DNA of 64,000 nt from Agromyces laixinhei (lineage in GTDB: Bacteria > Actinomycetota > Actinomycetes > Actinomycetales > Microbacteriaceae), in contig NZ_CP040872.1 in NCBI RefSeq assembly GCF_006337065.1, forward strand, positions 2,542,001-2,606,000. The letters run 5' to 3'. Position numbers and translations under genes: made by a program. Position 1 is the first letter of the stretch, and each line of letters starts with the position of its first letter. Below the pieces are notes generated by a model. The model was not told the origin of the DNA. It saw nothing but the letters and a program-made list of their open reading frames with translations, and did not search any database. This document shows positions 1 through 9,918 of the stretch, piece after piece.

Positions 1-197
1 CAGCACACTCCACCGAGTTCCGACGCGAGCGAATCGAACCAGTCGCCGAGCACCCGCGGCGAACGAGCCGTTGCCACCACGAGGCGCGCCCCGTAGCCGA
101 GCACGAGTCGTGAGAGCACCGTGCTGATGAGCGGATCGGGCGGCCGGTTGTCGAAGGCGATCGTGCCGTCGAGATCCGTCGCGATCACGAGACTCAC
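1..197 (-). CDS. HAD-superfamily phosphatase, N-terminal part (runs off window)
   Basis: The first 65 codons read VIATDLDGT at the N-terminus, the HAD motif I with its nucleophilic Asp and second Asp, followed about 35 residues later by VVATARS, which fits motif II. This is the layout of Cof-type or sucrose-phosphatase-like HAD hydrolases that dephosphorylate small cytosolic metabolites. The substrate cannot be told from this fragment. The GTG start overlaps the stop of the upstream MFS transporter by four bases (GTGA), so the two are probably translated as a unit. The 3' two thirds of the gene lie outside the window. Confidence 0.8.
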   Translation of the reverse strand, partial: MSLVIATDLDGTIAFDNRPPDPLISTVLSRLVLGYGARLVVATARSPRVLGDWFDSLASELGGVC

Positions 198-1606
198 CGC
201 GGCGCCCCTGCCGCCGCCACGCGCCGAAGCGCGACTGCCCCGATACCTGCCGCTCCCGCCACTGCGACGACGACGAACATGGCAGAGGCGAACATCGCGG
301 GCTGGATGCCGATCGGCTCCCCAGCCACCGGCACGAGTCCCGCCGTCGTGACCAAGGCGATGCCGACCGCGCCCCCGATGTTCTGCGCCGTCGTCAGCAG
401 CCCGGCCGTGGTCGCTCTGGCCTCTTCCGGCGCGGTATCGACCGCGGCGACCGACACGGCCGGGAAGGCCAGTGCGAGTGCGCATCCGACGCCGACCATC
501 GCGGGAAGCACCCCGACCCACGGCGGCACTGCGAGACCGACGGCCCCGAGCCAGACGAGGCTCGCAATGAGCACCGCTGCACCGATGGCGACCGTGCGCC
601 ATGCACCGATACGGGTCACGAGCCGGGCCCCGGTGCCGGCGAGGAGGCTGAACGCCAGCGGCTGCGGCAGGATGACGAGCGCAACGATGAGTGCGGTCGC
701 ACCGGACTCGACGAGGCCGAGGCTCAGCACGTACATCGACGCGACGACTCCGGCGAAGATCCCGGCGAGCGCAAGGCATGCCGCGCGCACGCCCGGCGAG
801 CTCGCGACGCCGCTCGGAAAGCCCCGCACGCCGCGTCGGGCGAAGAGGGCGACCACGACGAGGGCGAACGCGGCGAGTTCGACGCCGGCGACGATCGCCG
901 GGAGACCGCCGATCGCTCCGATGAGATGTACTCCGAGCATGAGCGCGGCCGTCAGCAGCACCGCCCCCACGACATCCGGCCGCTCCCGCGATCGGGTTCG
1001 GCGAGCACGAATCGTCCACGTCGCGCCGAGCACCGCGAGCACCACGGGGATCGAGACGAGAAAGCTCGCCCGCCAACCGAGCAGGGTCACCACGACGCCG
1101 GGAACGACGAGCCCGAGCGAGAATCCGACGGCGCCCATTGCGCCGTAGAGCGCGACAGCCCGGTTTCTGGCCGCTCCGGCAGGCAGGCCCTCGGTGATGA
1201 GGGCGAGCGCTGCTGGCGCGCTGAGGGCCGCGCCCGCGCCCTGCACGAAGCGGCCGGTGATGAGCAGCCCTGCATCGGGCGCGAACGCGCACACGATGCA
1301 TCCGACTCCGAACAGCGCAATGCCGATCAGGAACACGCGGCGACGGTCGAGCGTGTCGGCGAGGGAACCGGCGATCGGCAGGAGTCCGGCGTACGCGATC
1401 AGGAACGCGCTCGCCACGAGTGCCAGTTCGGCCGGCCCGATGCCGATGTCGTCGCGCATCACGGCGATCTGCACGTTGATGCCCGACGCGCTCATGCCTT
1501 CGAGCAGCAATGCGAGGCAGACCACCACCATGCGGGCCCGTGAGAGCGGCGCACCTGCCGCCTCTCGGCCCCGGTCGCCGTTCGCTCGCCGATACCTCGT
1601 GCGCAT
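194..1606 (-). CDS. MFS transporter (multidrug/solute exporter type)
   Basis: This 470-residue membrane protein has a basic N-terminus and about twelve hydrophobic segments. The stretch after helix 2 reads AGSLADTLDRRRVF, which is the MFS motif A loop (GxLaDrxGrkxxl), and later segments include GRFVQGAGAALSAPAALALI, typical of DHA-type drug:proton antiporters. Length is normal for a 12-14 TM exporter. The family pumps small hydrophobic compounds out using the proton gradient; the substrate is not evident. It is coupled by a GTGA overlap to the downstream HAD phosphatase. About 215 bp without a gene separates it from the alanine dehydrogenase-like gene upstream. Confidence 0.88.
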   Translation of the reverse strand: MRTRYRRANGDRGREAAGAPLSRARMVVVCLALLLEGMSASGINVQIAVMRDDIGIGPAELALVASAFLIAYAGLLPIAGSLADTLDRRRVFLIGIALFGVGCIVCAFAPDAGLLITGRFVQGAGAALSAPAALALITEGLPAGAARNRAVALYGAMGAVGFSLGLVVPGVVVTLLGWRASFLVSIPVVLAVLGATWTIRARRTRSRERPDVVGAVLLTAALMLGVHLIGAIGGLPAIVAGVELAAFALVVVALFARRGVRGFPSGVASSPGVRAACLALAGIFAGVVASMYVLSLGLVESGATALIVALVILPQPLAFSLLAGTGARLVTRIGAWRTVAIGAAVLIASLVWLGAVGLAVPPWVGVLPAMVGVGCALALAFPAVSVAAVDTAPEEARATTAGLLTTAQNIGGAVGIALVTTAGLVPVAGEPIGIQPAMFASAMFVVVAVAGAAGIGAVALRRVAAAGAPR

Positions 1607-1820
1607 ACCCGCTCCGATCGCTCATTGGTCGAGAGCCATCGTGGGCCGGGCCGCTTTCAGCGCACTTTCATCACGTGCCGGGCATCGTGGTCTCGGGGGC
1701 TGCGGCGCGGGCGTCTCGGATGCCGTCTGGCAGCTCGGTGACGCACGGGTCACGGCCCTTCCGCTGTTCGCGCGCCGTTGGGCGATCGATGCAGGTCACT
1801 TTCGAGGGTCGCTGACGGGC

Positions 1821-2981
1821 CTACGCGATCGAGAGGTGCGGATACTCCGCCGAGCGACGCTGGAACTCAGTGATGGCGGGGTTGCGAATGCGCCCGCCGG
1901 CGATCTCCGTGGCGCGATCGATCGTCTCGGACGCAGCCCACGAATCAGGCCCCTCCATGACCGTGCGAAGGAAGGGGATCAGCGCCACGCTGATCTCCCA
2001 CGTGGCCGAGTTCCAGAGGTACGACGGGCTGTGATCGACGGCGTAGTAGTTCGTCGACGCTCCCACCGTGAACATCGGGTCCTCGAAGGAGGTGGGGCGT
2101 GCCCAGGCGAAACCCATGCCGGCGTCGACGGACACGTCGACGATGAGACTGCCCGGCCGGAAGATGGCGAGGTCCTCGGTGCGCAGGTACGTGAGCGGCG
2201 CATTCGGATCCTGCAGGGTGCAGTTCACGACGATGTCATGCTCGGCGAGGAACGGGGCCAGCGGAACCGGTCCGTCTTCGGTGTTGACCGTGCTCGCGAA
2301 CGGCGTCTCGGTGTCGTGCTCGAATCGGATGATGTCCACCGAGGGGATCGGTGAGCTCACGGCGGCGGTGTCGCGATTGGTGAGCACCTGCACATCGTGG
2401 ACGCCGTGCGCGTTCAGGGCGGTGACGGCACCGCGTGCGGTCGCTCCGAACCCGATGACGACCGCGCTCAGACGTCGTCCGTAGTCGCCCGTCGTCCCGC
2501 ACAGTTGCAGTGCGTGCAGCACCGAGCAGTAGCCCGCGAGCTCGTTGTTCTTGTGGAACACGTGCAGGGCGAAGCCGCCGCCGGCGGTCCAGTGGTTCAT
2601 CGCCTCCCAGGCTATGAGGGTGAGTCGTCGGTCGATGGCGAGCTGGGTCATCTCACGGTCTTGCACGCAGTGCGGCCAGCCCCAGAGCACTTGGCCGTCG
2701 CGCAGCTCGGCGAGGTCGGCGGCCTGCGGCTTCGGGAGCAGGATGACGTCGCACCGCGCGATGAGCTCCTCGCGGGTGCCGACCGCGCCGACGAGGGATT
2801 CGAGCTGGACATCGGAGACGCCGAAGTCCTCACCGTATCCGCGTTCGAGCATCATGTGCGCCCGGAGATCGGCATCGATGCGTTCCAGATGCGACGGATG
2901 CAGCGGGAGCCGCTTCTCGTCGGGCTTTCGCGAGTGCGCGAGCACTCCGAGTCGCAGGAGTTGAGGCTTCGTGTCGGCCAT
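1821..2981 (-). CDS. Alanine dehydrogenase/PNT-family oxidoreductase (N5-carboxyethyl-ornithine synthase-like)
   Basis: The 386-residue protein has the AlaDH/PNT architecture. An N-terminal substrate domain carries RLPLHPSHLERI and the conserved VILLPKPQ segment. A Rossmann NAD(P)-binding half begins around residue 180 with VVIGFGATARGAV. Members are NAD(P)-dependent opine or amino-acid dehydrogenases (alanine dehydrogenase, N5-(carboxyethyl)ornithine synthase, lysine-forming saccharopine dehydrogenase). The sequence is less like classical alanine dehydrogenase than like the carboxyethyl-ornithine synthase branch, so the exact reaction is uncertain. It is cytosolic and monocistronic in appearance. 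The start ATG is preceded by AGGACG. A 15-bp tandem repeat lies about 180 bp upstream. Confidence 0.75.
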   Translation of the reverse strand: MADTKPQLLRLGVLAHSRKPDEKRLPLHPSHLERIDADLRAHMMLERGYGEDFGVSDVQLESLVGAVGTREELIARCDVILLPKPQAADLAELRDGQVLWGWPHCVQDREMTQLAIDRRLTLIAWEAMNHWTAGGGFALHVFHKNNELAGYCSVLHALQLCGTTGDYGRRLSAVVIGFGATARGAVTALNAHGVHDVQVLTNRDTAAVSSPIPSVDIIRFEHDTETPFASTVNTEDGPVPLAPFLAEHDIVVNCTLQDPNAPLTYLRTEDLAIFRPGSLIVDVSVDAGMGFAWARPTSFEDPMFTVGASTNYYAVDHSPSYLWNSATWEISVALIPFLRTVMEGPDSWAASETIDRATEIAGGRIRNPAITEFQRRSAEYPHLSIA

Positions 2982-3164
2982 CGCGGACGTCCTGTCTGCC
3001 GAGGCGGCGCTGCACTCGACGAATTCACTCGCGGAATCCGCGACGAACCGGTCGCCGTCGAATCACCGGCCACGCGTGTGCACGGCCTGTTCCAGAGGCT
3101 ACGCCATGCCGTCTCGCCTCGCGCCGTGCGCGTGGACCTCGATGCGCCGGTCGGGCGGCAGTGC

Positions 3165-3231
3165 GCCGGTCGGCAGCTCGCCGGTCGGCAGCTCGTCGGT
3201 CGGCAGCTCGCCGGTCGGCAGCTCGCCGGTC
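3165..3231. repeat. 15-bp tandem repeat, about four units
   Basis: Four adjacent copies of GCCGGTCGGCAGCTC (3165, 3180, 3195 with one C-to-T change, 3210) are followed by a partial fifth unit. A degenerate unit lies just before 3165. The array starts immediately after the stop codon of the small gene at 3230-3469 and lies between it and the start of the alanine dehydrogenase-like gene. The 15-bp period is in frame, so read-through would add repeats of Ala-Asp-Arg-Arg-Ala. It is most simply a slippage-prone spacer. Confidence 0.85.
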
Positions 3232-3469
3232 AGTCGCGCTCGTTGCCGCGACGATAGTTGCCGCTCGCTCGCGCGAGCAGGTGTTGAGCCTGTGATTCGT
3301 CGGCTCGCTGCAACGCGGCAACGAGTCGCGCTGCGCCCTGCCCGCCGACGGTCATGACCGCGCGCCCGCCGCGCGAGACGATCACGCTGCCCTGCTTGGT
3401 GATGCGGTAGTCGAATGGGTCGATGACGAGTCGCTCCCGCTCGTCTGACGCGCCGTTGCGTCCGGACAT
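3230..3469 (-). CDS. Small conserved actinobacterial protein, function unknown
   Basis: This encodes 79 residues. The centre reads DYRITKQGSVIVSRGGRAV, followed by GQGAARLVAAL, and the C-terminus is RASGNYRRGNERD. From memory, this pattern (basic strand-rich segment, then an Ala/Leu helix, then GNYKRGNE) recurs in a small uncharacterised protein common in actinobacteria. I know no assigned function. The ATG at 3469 was chosen because GGAG sits 7 bases upstream; in-frame codons further upstream have no such site and would overlap the preceding gene. It begins 8 bases after the stop of the ALDH-like gene, so it is probably the last gene of the deoR-deoC-ALDH operon. Confidence 0.75.
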   Translation of the reverse strand: MSGRNGASDERERLVIDPFDYRITKQGSVIVSRGGRAVMTVGGQGAARLVAALQRADESQAQHLLARASGNYRRGNERD

Positions 3470-3476
3470 CTCGCTC

Positions 3477-4333
3477 CTATCGCAGACTCTTCGTGTGCCA
3501 GACCGTCTTGGTCTCGGTGAACGCGGCGATGCGACCGAGTGCCGGCGCCGCGGCATCCGCCCCCGACTCCGGTCGCAGCACGCGCTTCAACGTGTCGGCC
3601 GCCTGGACCTCGAGCGAGACCCAGTCGAGGTCGCCTGCCCCGACGAGGTCGAGCGCGTTGACGTCGGAGTGGCTCGCGAGCCACGGCGCGATCTCGGCGG
3701 GCGAACCCGTCAACACGTTGACGACCCCCTTCGGCACATCGCTCGTCGCGAGCACCTCGGCGAGGCTGATCGACGAGAGGGGGAACCGCTCGCTCGCGAC
3801 GGCGACGACCGTGTTGCCGGCGACGAGCACGGGCGCGACCGCCGAGACGAAGCCGAGGAGGGAGGAGTGTTGCGGCACGACGACCGCCACGACGCCGGTC
3901 GGCTCGGGAACAGAGATGTTGAAGTACGGCCCCGCGACGGGGTTGGCGTTGCCGGCGACCTGTGCGTACTTGTCGGCCCAGCCCGCGTACCAGACCCAGC
4001 GATCGATCGCCTCGTCGACCTGCGCGGATGCCACGGCGCGCGTGACCCCCTCGGCCTCCTCGATCTCGGCGACGAACTGCCCGCGACGCCCCTCGAGAAG
4101 CTCCGCGATGCGGTAGAGCACCTGCCCGCGGTTGTACGCGGTGGCGCCCGCCCAACCCGACACGGACGCGCGAGCCGCCACGATCGCGTCGCGGGCGTCT
4201 TTGCGCGAGGCCCTCGCCGCGTTGGCGAGGAAGGAGCCGTCGGCGGCGAGCACTTCGTAGGTGCGGCCCGACTCGCTCCGGGGGAACGCTCCCCCGATGT
4301 AGAGCTTGTACGTCTTCGGCACGGCGAGACGGC

Positions 4334-4337
<4 letters not shown>
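3477..4337 (-). CDS. Aldehyde dehydrogenase homologue lacking the catalytic domain
   Basis: The 286 residues match only the coenzyme-binding half of aldehyde dehydrogenases: LYIGGAFPRSESGRTYEV near the N-terminus, WVWYAGWADKY around 115, PEPTGVVAVVVPQHSSLLGF and VLVAGNTVVAVASE around 150-185. The sequence then ends soon after the VNVLTG segment, with no catalytic Cys motif and a short tail ending KTVWHTKSLR. It starts inside the stop of the complete ALDH gene (4-bp ATGA overlap), so the two products are made together. The pair resembles a split version of the two-domain ALDH16 family, where the second unit is non-catalytic. I infer a structural or regulatory partner of the full-length enzyme. 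Confidence 0.8.
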
Positions 4338-5920
<1,583 letters not shown>

Positions 5921-5939
5921 GTGTTCGTCTCAGTCCGTC

Positions 5940-6947
5940 TCAGTCGATCGTCACGTAGTCGGCGCCGGAGTAGTGCCCGGTCGCGATCTTCTGCCGCTGC
6001 AGCAGCACGTCGTTCAGAAGACTCGAGGCACCGAAGCGGAACAGGTGCGGTTGCAGCCAGTCTTCGCCGACGGTCTCGGCGACCGTCACGAGGTACTTGA
6101 TGGCGTCTTTCGACGATCGGATGCCGCCGGCGGGCTTCACGCCGATGCGCTGCCCGGTCGCGAGGTGCCAGTCGCGCACGACCTCGAGCATGAGCAGGGT
6201 GACGGGCAGCGTCGCCGCGGGCGCCACCTTGCCCGTCGAGGTCTTGATGAAGTCGCCGCCCGCGAGGATCGAGAGCCACGAGGCGCGACGCACGTTGTCG
6301 TACGTGACGAGCTCACCGGTCTCGAGGATGACCTTGAGGCTCGCGCTCGAACCGTCGGGTCGACGACATGCCTCCTTCACCGCGGCGATCTGGTCGAAGA
6401 CGAGACCGTAGCGCCCGGCCAGGAATGCACCGCGGTCGATGACCATGTCGATCTCATCGGCGCCCGCCGCGACGGCTTCGGCCGTGTCGGCGAGTTTGAT
6501 CTCGAGCGATGCGCGCCCGCTCGGAAACGCCGTCGCCACCGCCGCGACGGCGATCAGGCCGCCATCGGGGTCGCCGTGAGCGCCGCCCAGGGCCTCGACC
6601 GCGGAGGGCACCATGTCGCCGTACACGCAGACGGCTGCGACCCGGGGGGTCGAGACATCCGACGGATCGGGATTGACCGCCTTCGCGACGAGTGAGCGCA
6701 CCTTGCCTGGGGTGTCGGCGCCCTCGAGCGTCGTGAGGTCGATGAGGGAGATGATGCGGTCGAGGGCCCACTGCTTGGAGCTCGTCTTGATCGAGCGTGT
6801 GCCGAGCCCCGCAGCGCGCTGTTCGAGGCCGACGGCATCGACTCCCGCGATGCCGTGCAGGTAGCGCCGCAGCGTGGCATCGTCGGGTTCACCGCCGAGC
6901 ACGGCGACGGCCCGCTCGCGGGCTGAGACGAGGGAGGTGCCTGACAT
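5940..6947 (-). CDS. deoC: Deoxyribose-phosphate aldolase
   Basis: This cytosolic class I aldolase cleaves 2-deoxy-D-ribose 5-phosphate to glyceraldehyde 3-phosphate and acetaldehyde in deoxynucleoside catabolism. The TIM-barrel shows LIDLTTLEGADT (about 68-79), VCVYGDMV (107-113), the Schiff-base lysine in GDFIKTSTGK (Lys235) and GVKPAGGIR in the last third, where the second catalytic lysine sits. At 335 residues it is longer than the 220-260-residue E. coli form because of an N-terminal extension, as in many actinobacterial DeoC proteins. It lies 42 bp after the SorC/DeoR regulator and just before an ALDH that could remove the acetaldehyde. Confidence 0.95.
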   Translation of the reverse strand: MSGTSLVSARERAVAVLGGEPDDATLRRYLHGIAGVDAVGLEQRAAGLGTRSIKTSSKQWALDRIISLIDLTTLEGADTPGKVRSLVAKAVNPDPSDVSTPRVAAVCVYGDMVPSAVEALGGAHGDPDGGLIAVAAVATAFPSGRASLEIKLADTAEAVAAGADEIDMVIDRGAFLAGRYGLVFDQIAAVKEACRRPDGSSASLKVILETGELVTYDNVRRASWLSILAGGDFIKTSTGKVAPAATLPVTLLMLEVVRDWHLATGQRIGVKPAGGIRSSKDAIKYLVTVAETVGEDWLQPHLFRFGASSLLNDVLLQRQKIATGHYSGADYVTID

Positions 6948-6989
6948 GAGAGGTGACCTGGCTTTCGTGAGGTGGTGCGGAGAACGGCG

Positions 6990-7934
6990 TCAGCCGCCGA
7001 GGAGGTGGAGCGCGGTGGCTTCGTCGGTGACGAGCACCGAGCAGAGCCGGCTGCGCACGACGGCGTCGGCGACGGCGTGCTTGCCCGGCCCCGAGACGAC
7101 GGCGATCGCGAGGCGGGCCGTGCGCAACTCTTCGAGAGTGAGGCCGACGGTGCGCGCGTCGAGCGCCGGATCGACGATGTTGCCGTCGGAGTCGATGTAG
7201 CGGCCGACGACATCGCCGACGGCCCCCTTCTGCACGAGCAGGTCGACGTCGTGCGCCGAGAGGTAGCCGCTCTCGACGTGCACCGAGGAGTGGTCTGCCG
7301 CGCCGGCACTGAAGAGGTAGGCATCGGCCGACCGCGCGAGTTCGATGACGCCGGCCACGACTCGATCGGACTCGATCGCCTCTTTCGTCTCGAGACGTTC
7401 GAGGATCGCGGGGCTCGGCAGGAGTGTGGCGCTGCCGCCGCCCTTCTGGGCGATGCCGACCGCTGTCGCAGCGGCCGTGCCCGGCCGGCGGTTGAGGCTC
7501 ACGCCGCCGTTGATCTGCACGACGTTGACGTTCGTCGCCCAGCCGCTGCGCAGGTGCTGGGAGAGGTCGAAGAGCGTGCGCCCCCAGCTGACACCGAGCG
7601 TGCGCGGCACGGGGCGCAGAGCGGTGAGGTAGTCGGCCGCGGCCTGTGCGGTGCGCGCCTGCAGTTCTTCGGGTGTGGCCACCCCGGCGGTCGAGACGAC
7701 GATCGCGTCGTCGAGGCCGCGCTCGTCACGAAGGCGCCGCTCGATCGGCAGGCGCCTGGCGCGGGGGTGCAGGATCTCGATGCGGATGAACCCGCGCTGC
7801 TTCGCCTGCGCGAGGAGGCGCCCCACCTTCCACCGGGTGAGGCGCAGCGCCTGCCCGATCTCGTCTTGGGTCTTGTTCTCTTCGTAGTACAGCTCAGCGG
7901 CCCTGATCGAAAGCAGTTCGTCGATCTCGTCCAT
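6990..7934 (-). CDS. SorC/DeoR-type transcriptional regulator of the deo operon
   Basis: The N-terminus (residues 1-60) is a helix-turn-helix with YYEENKTQDEIGQALRLTRWKVGRLLAQAK, the SorC-family pattern. The rest is the sugar-phosphate-binding domain with LGVSWGRTLFDLSQHL, VVQINGG and YLFSAGAADHSS. The same architecture is found in Bacillus subtilis DeoR, which represses deoxynucleoside genes until deoxyribose 5-phosphate binds. As first gene before deoC and the ALDH pair, local control of this operon is the natural inference. The start has a strong GAGGAGG site. A sigma70-like promoter and a 14-bp palindrome lie upstream (see separate entries). Confidence 0.88.
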   Translation of the reverse strand: MDEIDELLSIRAAELYYEENKTQDEIGQALRLTRWKVGRLLAQAKQRGFIRIEILHPRARRLPIERRLRDERGLDDAIVVSTAGVATPEELQARTAQAAADYLTALRPVPRTLGVSWGRTLFDLSQHLRSGWATNVNVVQINGGVSLNRRPGTAAATAVGIAQKGGGSATLLPSPAILERLETKEAIESDRVVAGVIELARSADAYLFSAGAADHSSVHVESGYLSAHDVDLLVQKGAVGDVVGRYIDSDGNIVDPALDARTVGLTLEELRTARLAIAVVSGPGKHAVADAVVRSRLCSVLVTDEATALHLLGG

Positions 7935-7954
7935 GCGCCTCCTCGTTCCACTCC

Positions 7955-7983
7955 AGCGTAGGCACGTGCGTGCGCGTCAGCAA
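7955..7983 (-). promoter_or_regulatory. Predicted sigma70 promoter of the deoR-deoC operon
   Basis: Read leftward, TTGCTG (complement of 7978-7983) and TACGCT (complement of 7955-7960) are separated by exactly 17 bases. They precede the GAGGAGG site and ATG of the regulator gene by a normal short leader. This is a motif-based prediction. Confidence 0.55.
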
Positions 7984-7999
7984 CACTCGCAGGCGATCG

Positions 8000-8013
8000 T
8001 GCTCACATGAGCA
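8000..8013. promoter_or_regulatory. Palindrome upstream of deoR, candidate operator
   Basis: TGCTCACATGAGCA is a perfect 6+2+6 inverted repeat located 17 bp upstream of the predicted -35 element of the deo operon. The position suits a regulator site for the adjacent SorC/DeoR protein, but no second copy was seen to support specificity. Confidence 0.35.
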
Positions 8014-8029
8014 GATGCAGGCGACGAAC

Positions 8030-8458
8030 TCAGCCGCCGAGCAACGGAGGTTGGTCGGGCGCCGGAGCGGGCGCGGGTTCCGCCGCGGCCGATGCCCGGT
8101 CCGCCCAGGCCGCCGCCCCGCGGCGATGACGCACCAGCACGAGCGCGCTGATGCCGACGAGCACGACGAACGCGATCGACAGGGCCCCGAGCGCGAACCA
8201 GTTCGCGTCGAGCCCGAGCACCAGTCCCGCTGCGATCACGGTGATCCCCGCAGCGGAGAGTTTCGACCCCGACTTCAGCTTCAGCGCGGGACTCATCCGT
8301 CCGTCAGGTCCGTCGCCGCCGACGAGCAGGATGTCGGCGAACGAGTCGATCGTTGCGAAGAGCGCACCGCTGTAGGCGAGAGCGCAGCCGAGTGCACCCC
8401 AGAGATTCGGTGCCTTCGGGGCGGAGACGACCTCGGCGAGCTGCAACACGGCGTCCAT
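8030..8458 (-). CDS. Small membrane protein, function unknown
   Basis: The 142-residue protein has about three to four hydrophobic segments (LWGALGCALAYSGALFATI, then two helices from AAGITVIAAGLVLGL to VVLVGISALVLV). It ends in a cytosolic tail rich in Ala and Pro (AEPAPAPAPDQPPLLGG). No family was recognised. It sits between the deo operon and ribF on the same strand, with about 60 bp to ribF, and has no other informative context. Confidence 0.6.
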   Translation of the reverse strand: MDAVLQLAEVVSAPKAPNLWGALGCALAYSGALFATIDSFADILLVGGDGPDGRMSPALKLKSGSKLSAAGITVIAAGLVLGLDANWFALGALSIAFVVLVGISALVLVRHRRGAAAWADRASAAAEPAPAPAPDQPPLLGG

Positions 8459-8519
8459 GACACCCGGATACTACGACCGCGCGCCGACCGCGGCAATGGT
8501 GCGTGCCCTGAGGCCGCGC

Positions 8520-9452
8520 TCAGCCGGCGAGGATGACTCGCGTGCGCTCGACGTCGTCGCGGATGGTGTCGACCAACGCCGGAATGCTCGTGAACGCCAC
8601 CATGCCGCGGATGCGTTCGACGAACTCGACGTCGACGACGTGGTCGTAGAGGTCGATCTCACGGTCGAGCACGTACGCCTCGACCTGCTTCTTCGCGACA
8701 CCCTCGAACGTCGGATTGTCGCCGACCGAGATCGCGGCAGGGTAGCGGGTGCCGGCGTCGGTCAGCCAGCCCGCATACACGCCATCGGCGGGGATGAGTC
8801 CCTCGGACTCGGGCGAGAGGTTCGCCGTCGGAAAGCCGAGTTCACGGCCCCTGGCAGCACCGTGCACCACGATGCCCGTCACCGTCGGGGTATGGCCGAG
8901 CAGTTCGGTCGCGCTTCTGATGTCGCCCGCTGCGAGCAGTTCGCGGACCCAGGTCGACGAGACGCGACGTTCACCCTCGGGACGCACGTCGTCGATGACG
9001 TCGACGGTGAACCCGAACTTCGCACCCAGCTCGATGAGGAGCGGCACGTCTCCGGCACCGCGTGCGCCGTAGCGGAAGTCCGCGCCGACGAGCACGGCCT
9101 CGGCGTCGAGGGCGTCGACGAGCACGCGCTCGACGAACTCCGTCGCCGGCACCGAGGCGAGCGCTCGGTCGAACGGCAGCAGCAGCGTGGCATCGACACC
9201 GGTCGTCGCGAGCAACTCGAGTTTCTGACGCACACTCACGAGCGGGTCGGGACACTTGTCGGGGGCGAGCAGCGCGAGCGGGTTGCGATCGAAGGTCACG
9301 ACGATCGTCGCGAGGTCACGCTCGTCGGCGATGGCACGCGCGCTCGCGATGACGGCGCGATGGCCCTGATGCACGCCGTCGAACTTGCCGATCGTCACGA
9401 TCGAGGGGCCGATGCCCGGGGGTACGGCCCCGAGTCCCTTGAAGGTCTTCAC
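8520..9452 (-). CDS. ribF: Bifunctional riboflavin kinase / FAD synthetase
   Basis: The N-terminal FAD synthetase (nucleotidyltransferase) domain is marked by TIGKFDGVHQGHRAV near residue 20, where GxxDGVHxGH is the ATP-binding signature. The C-terminal riboflavin kinase domain has GIVVHGAARGRELGFPTANL (around 183-202), with the PTAN motif, and YPAAISVGDNPTF. The 310-residue length is standard. The enzyme converts riboflavin to FMN and then FAD in the cytosol. Its start overlaps the upstream membrane-protein stop by 4 bp, so it is cotranscribed with truB through two small membrane-protein genes. Confidence 0.95.
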   Translation of the reverse strand: MKTFKGLGAVPPGIGPSIVTIGKFDGVHQGHRAVIASARAIADERDLATIVVTFDRNPLALLAPDKCPDPLVSVRQKLELLATTGVDATLLLPFDRALASVPATEFVERVLVDALDAEAVLVGADFRYGARGAGDVPLLIELGAKFGFTVDVIDDVRPEGERRVSSTWVRELLAAGDIRSATELLGHTPTVTGIVVHGAARGRELGFPTANLSPESEGLIPADGVYAGWLTDAGTRYPAAISVGDNPTFEGVAKKQVEAYVLDREIDLYDHVVDVEFVERIRGMVAFTSIPALVDTIRDDVERTRVILAG

Positions 9453-9892
9453 GAGGCATCAGCTCCCGGGGTCGGGCGGTGGCGCGCCAGCCACCACATG
9501 CCGAGCACCGGCAGCACGAGCGGAATGAACAGGTAGCCGGCGCCGAACCGCGACCACACCGTGTCGTGGGGGAAGAGCTCGGGCAAGACGATGCTGAGCG
9601 TGCCGATCACGATGACGCCGGTGAACTCGAACGCGATCGTCGCCCACGCCACCCGGTACCAGGCGATGCCGGGGCGAACCAGCGCGATCGTCGCGACGAT
9701 GTAGACGACGGCCGCGAGCGCCGAGAGTGTGTAGGCGAGGGGCGCCTCGTCGAACTTCGAGGCGATCTGCACGAAGGAGCGGCCGATCGCCGCAAGCGCG
9801 AGCACGCCGTAGACGGCGACGAGCACTCGCCCGATGCCGCTCATCCGTCGGCCCTGCCGCGCATCGGGCCGGGCGCTGCGCACGTCACTCAT
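9449..9892 (-). CDS. Small four-helix membrane protein, function unknown
   Basis: It encodes 147 residues with about four predicted helices (VLVAVYGVLALAAIG; TLSALAAVVYIVATIALV; AWATIAFEFTGVIVIGTLSIVL; YLFIPLVLPVLGMWWLA). The aromatic turns and a WSRFGAGYLF segment are what one sees in small uncharacterised actinobacterial membrane proteins next to truB and ribF. The start (ATG at 9892) was placed after the upstream gene's stop; ATG at about 9844 is an alternative and neither has a strong ribosome-binding site. It overlaps ribF by 4 bp. Confidence 0.7.
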   Translation of the reverse strand: MSDVRSARPDARQGRRMSGIGRVLVAVYGVLALAAIGRSFVQIASKFDEAPLAYTLSALAAVVYIVATIALVRPGIAWYRVAWATIAFEFTGVIVIGTLSIVLPELFPHDTVWSRFGAGYLFIPLVLPVLGMWWLARHRPTPGADAS

Positions 9893-9918
9893 GTCGCTCG
9901 ATTCTCTCAGACCCGCGC

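Noticed and set aside
1738..1753. GTGAC-N6-GTCAC inverted repeat upstream of the MFS gene
   Set aside because: Five-base arms are too short to exceed chance in GC-rich DNA; no second copy or promoter context.
3025..3321. Open frame with repeated Asp-Arg-Arg-Ala-Ala units on the minus strand
   Set aside because: It is only the 15-bp tandem repeat read in one frame, overlaps the small conserved gene in another frame and lacks a start signal.
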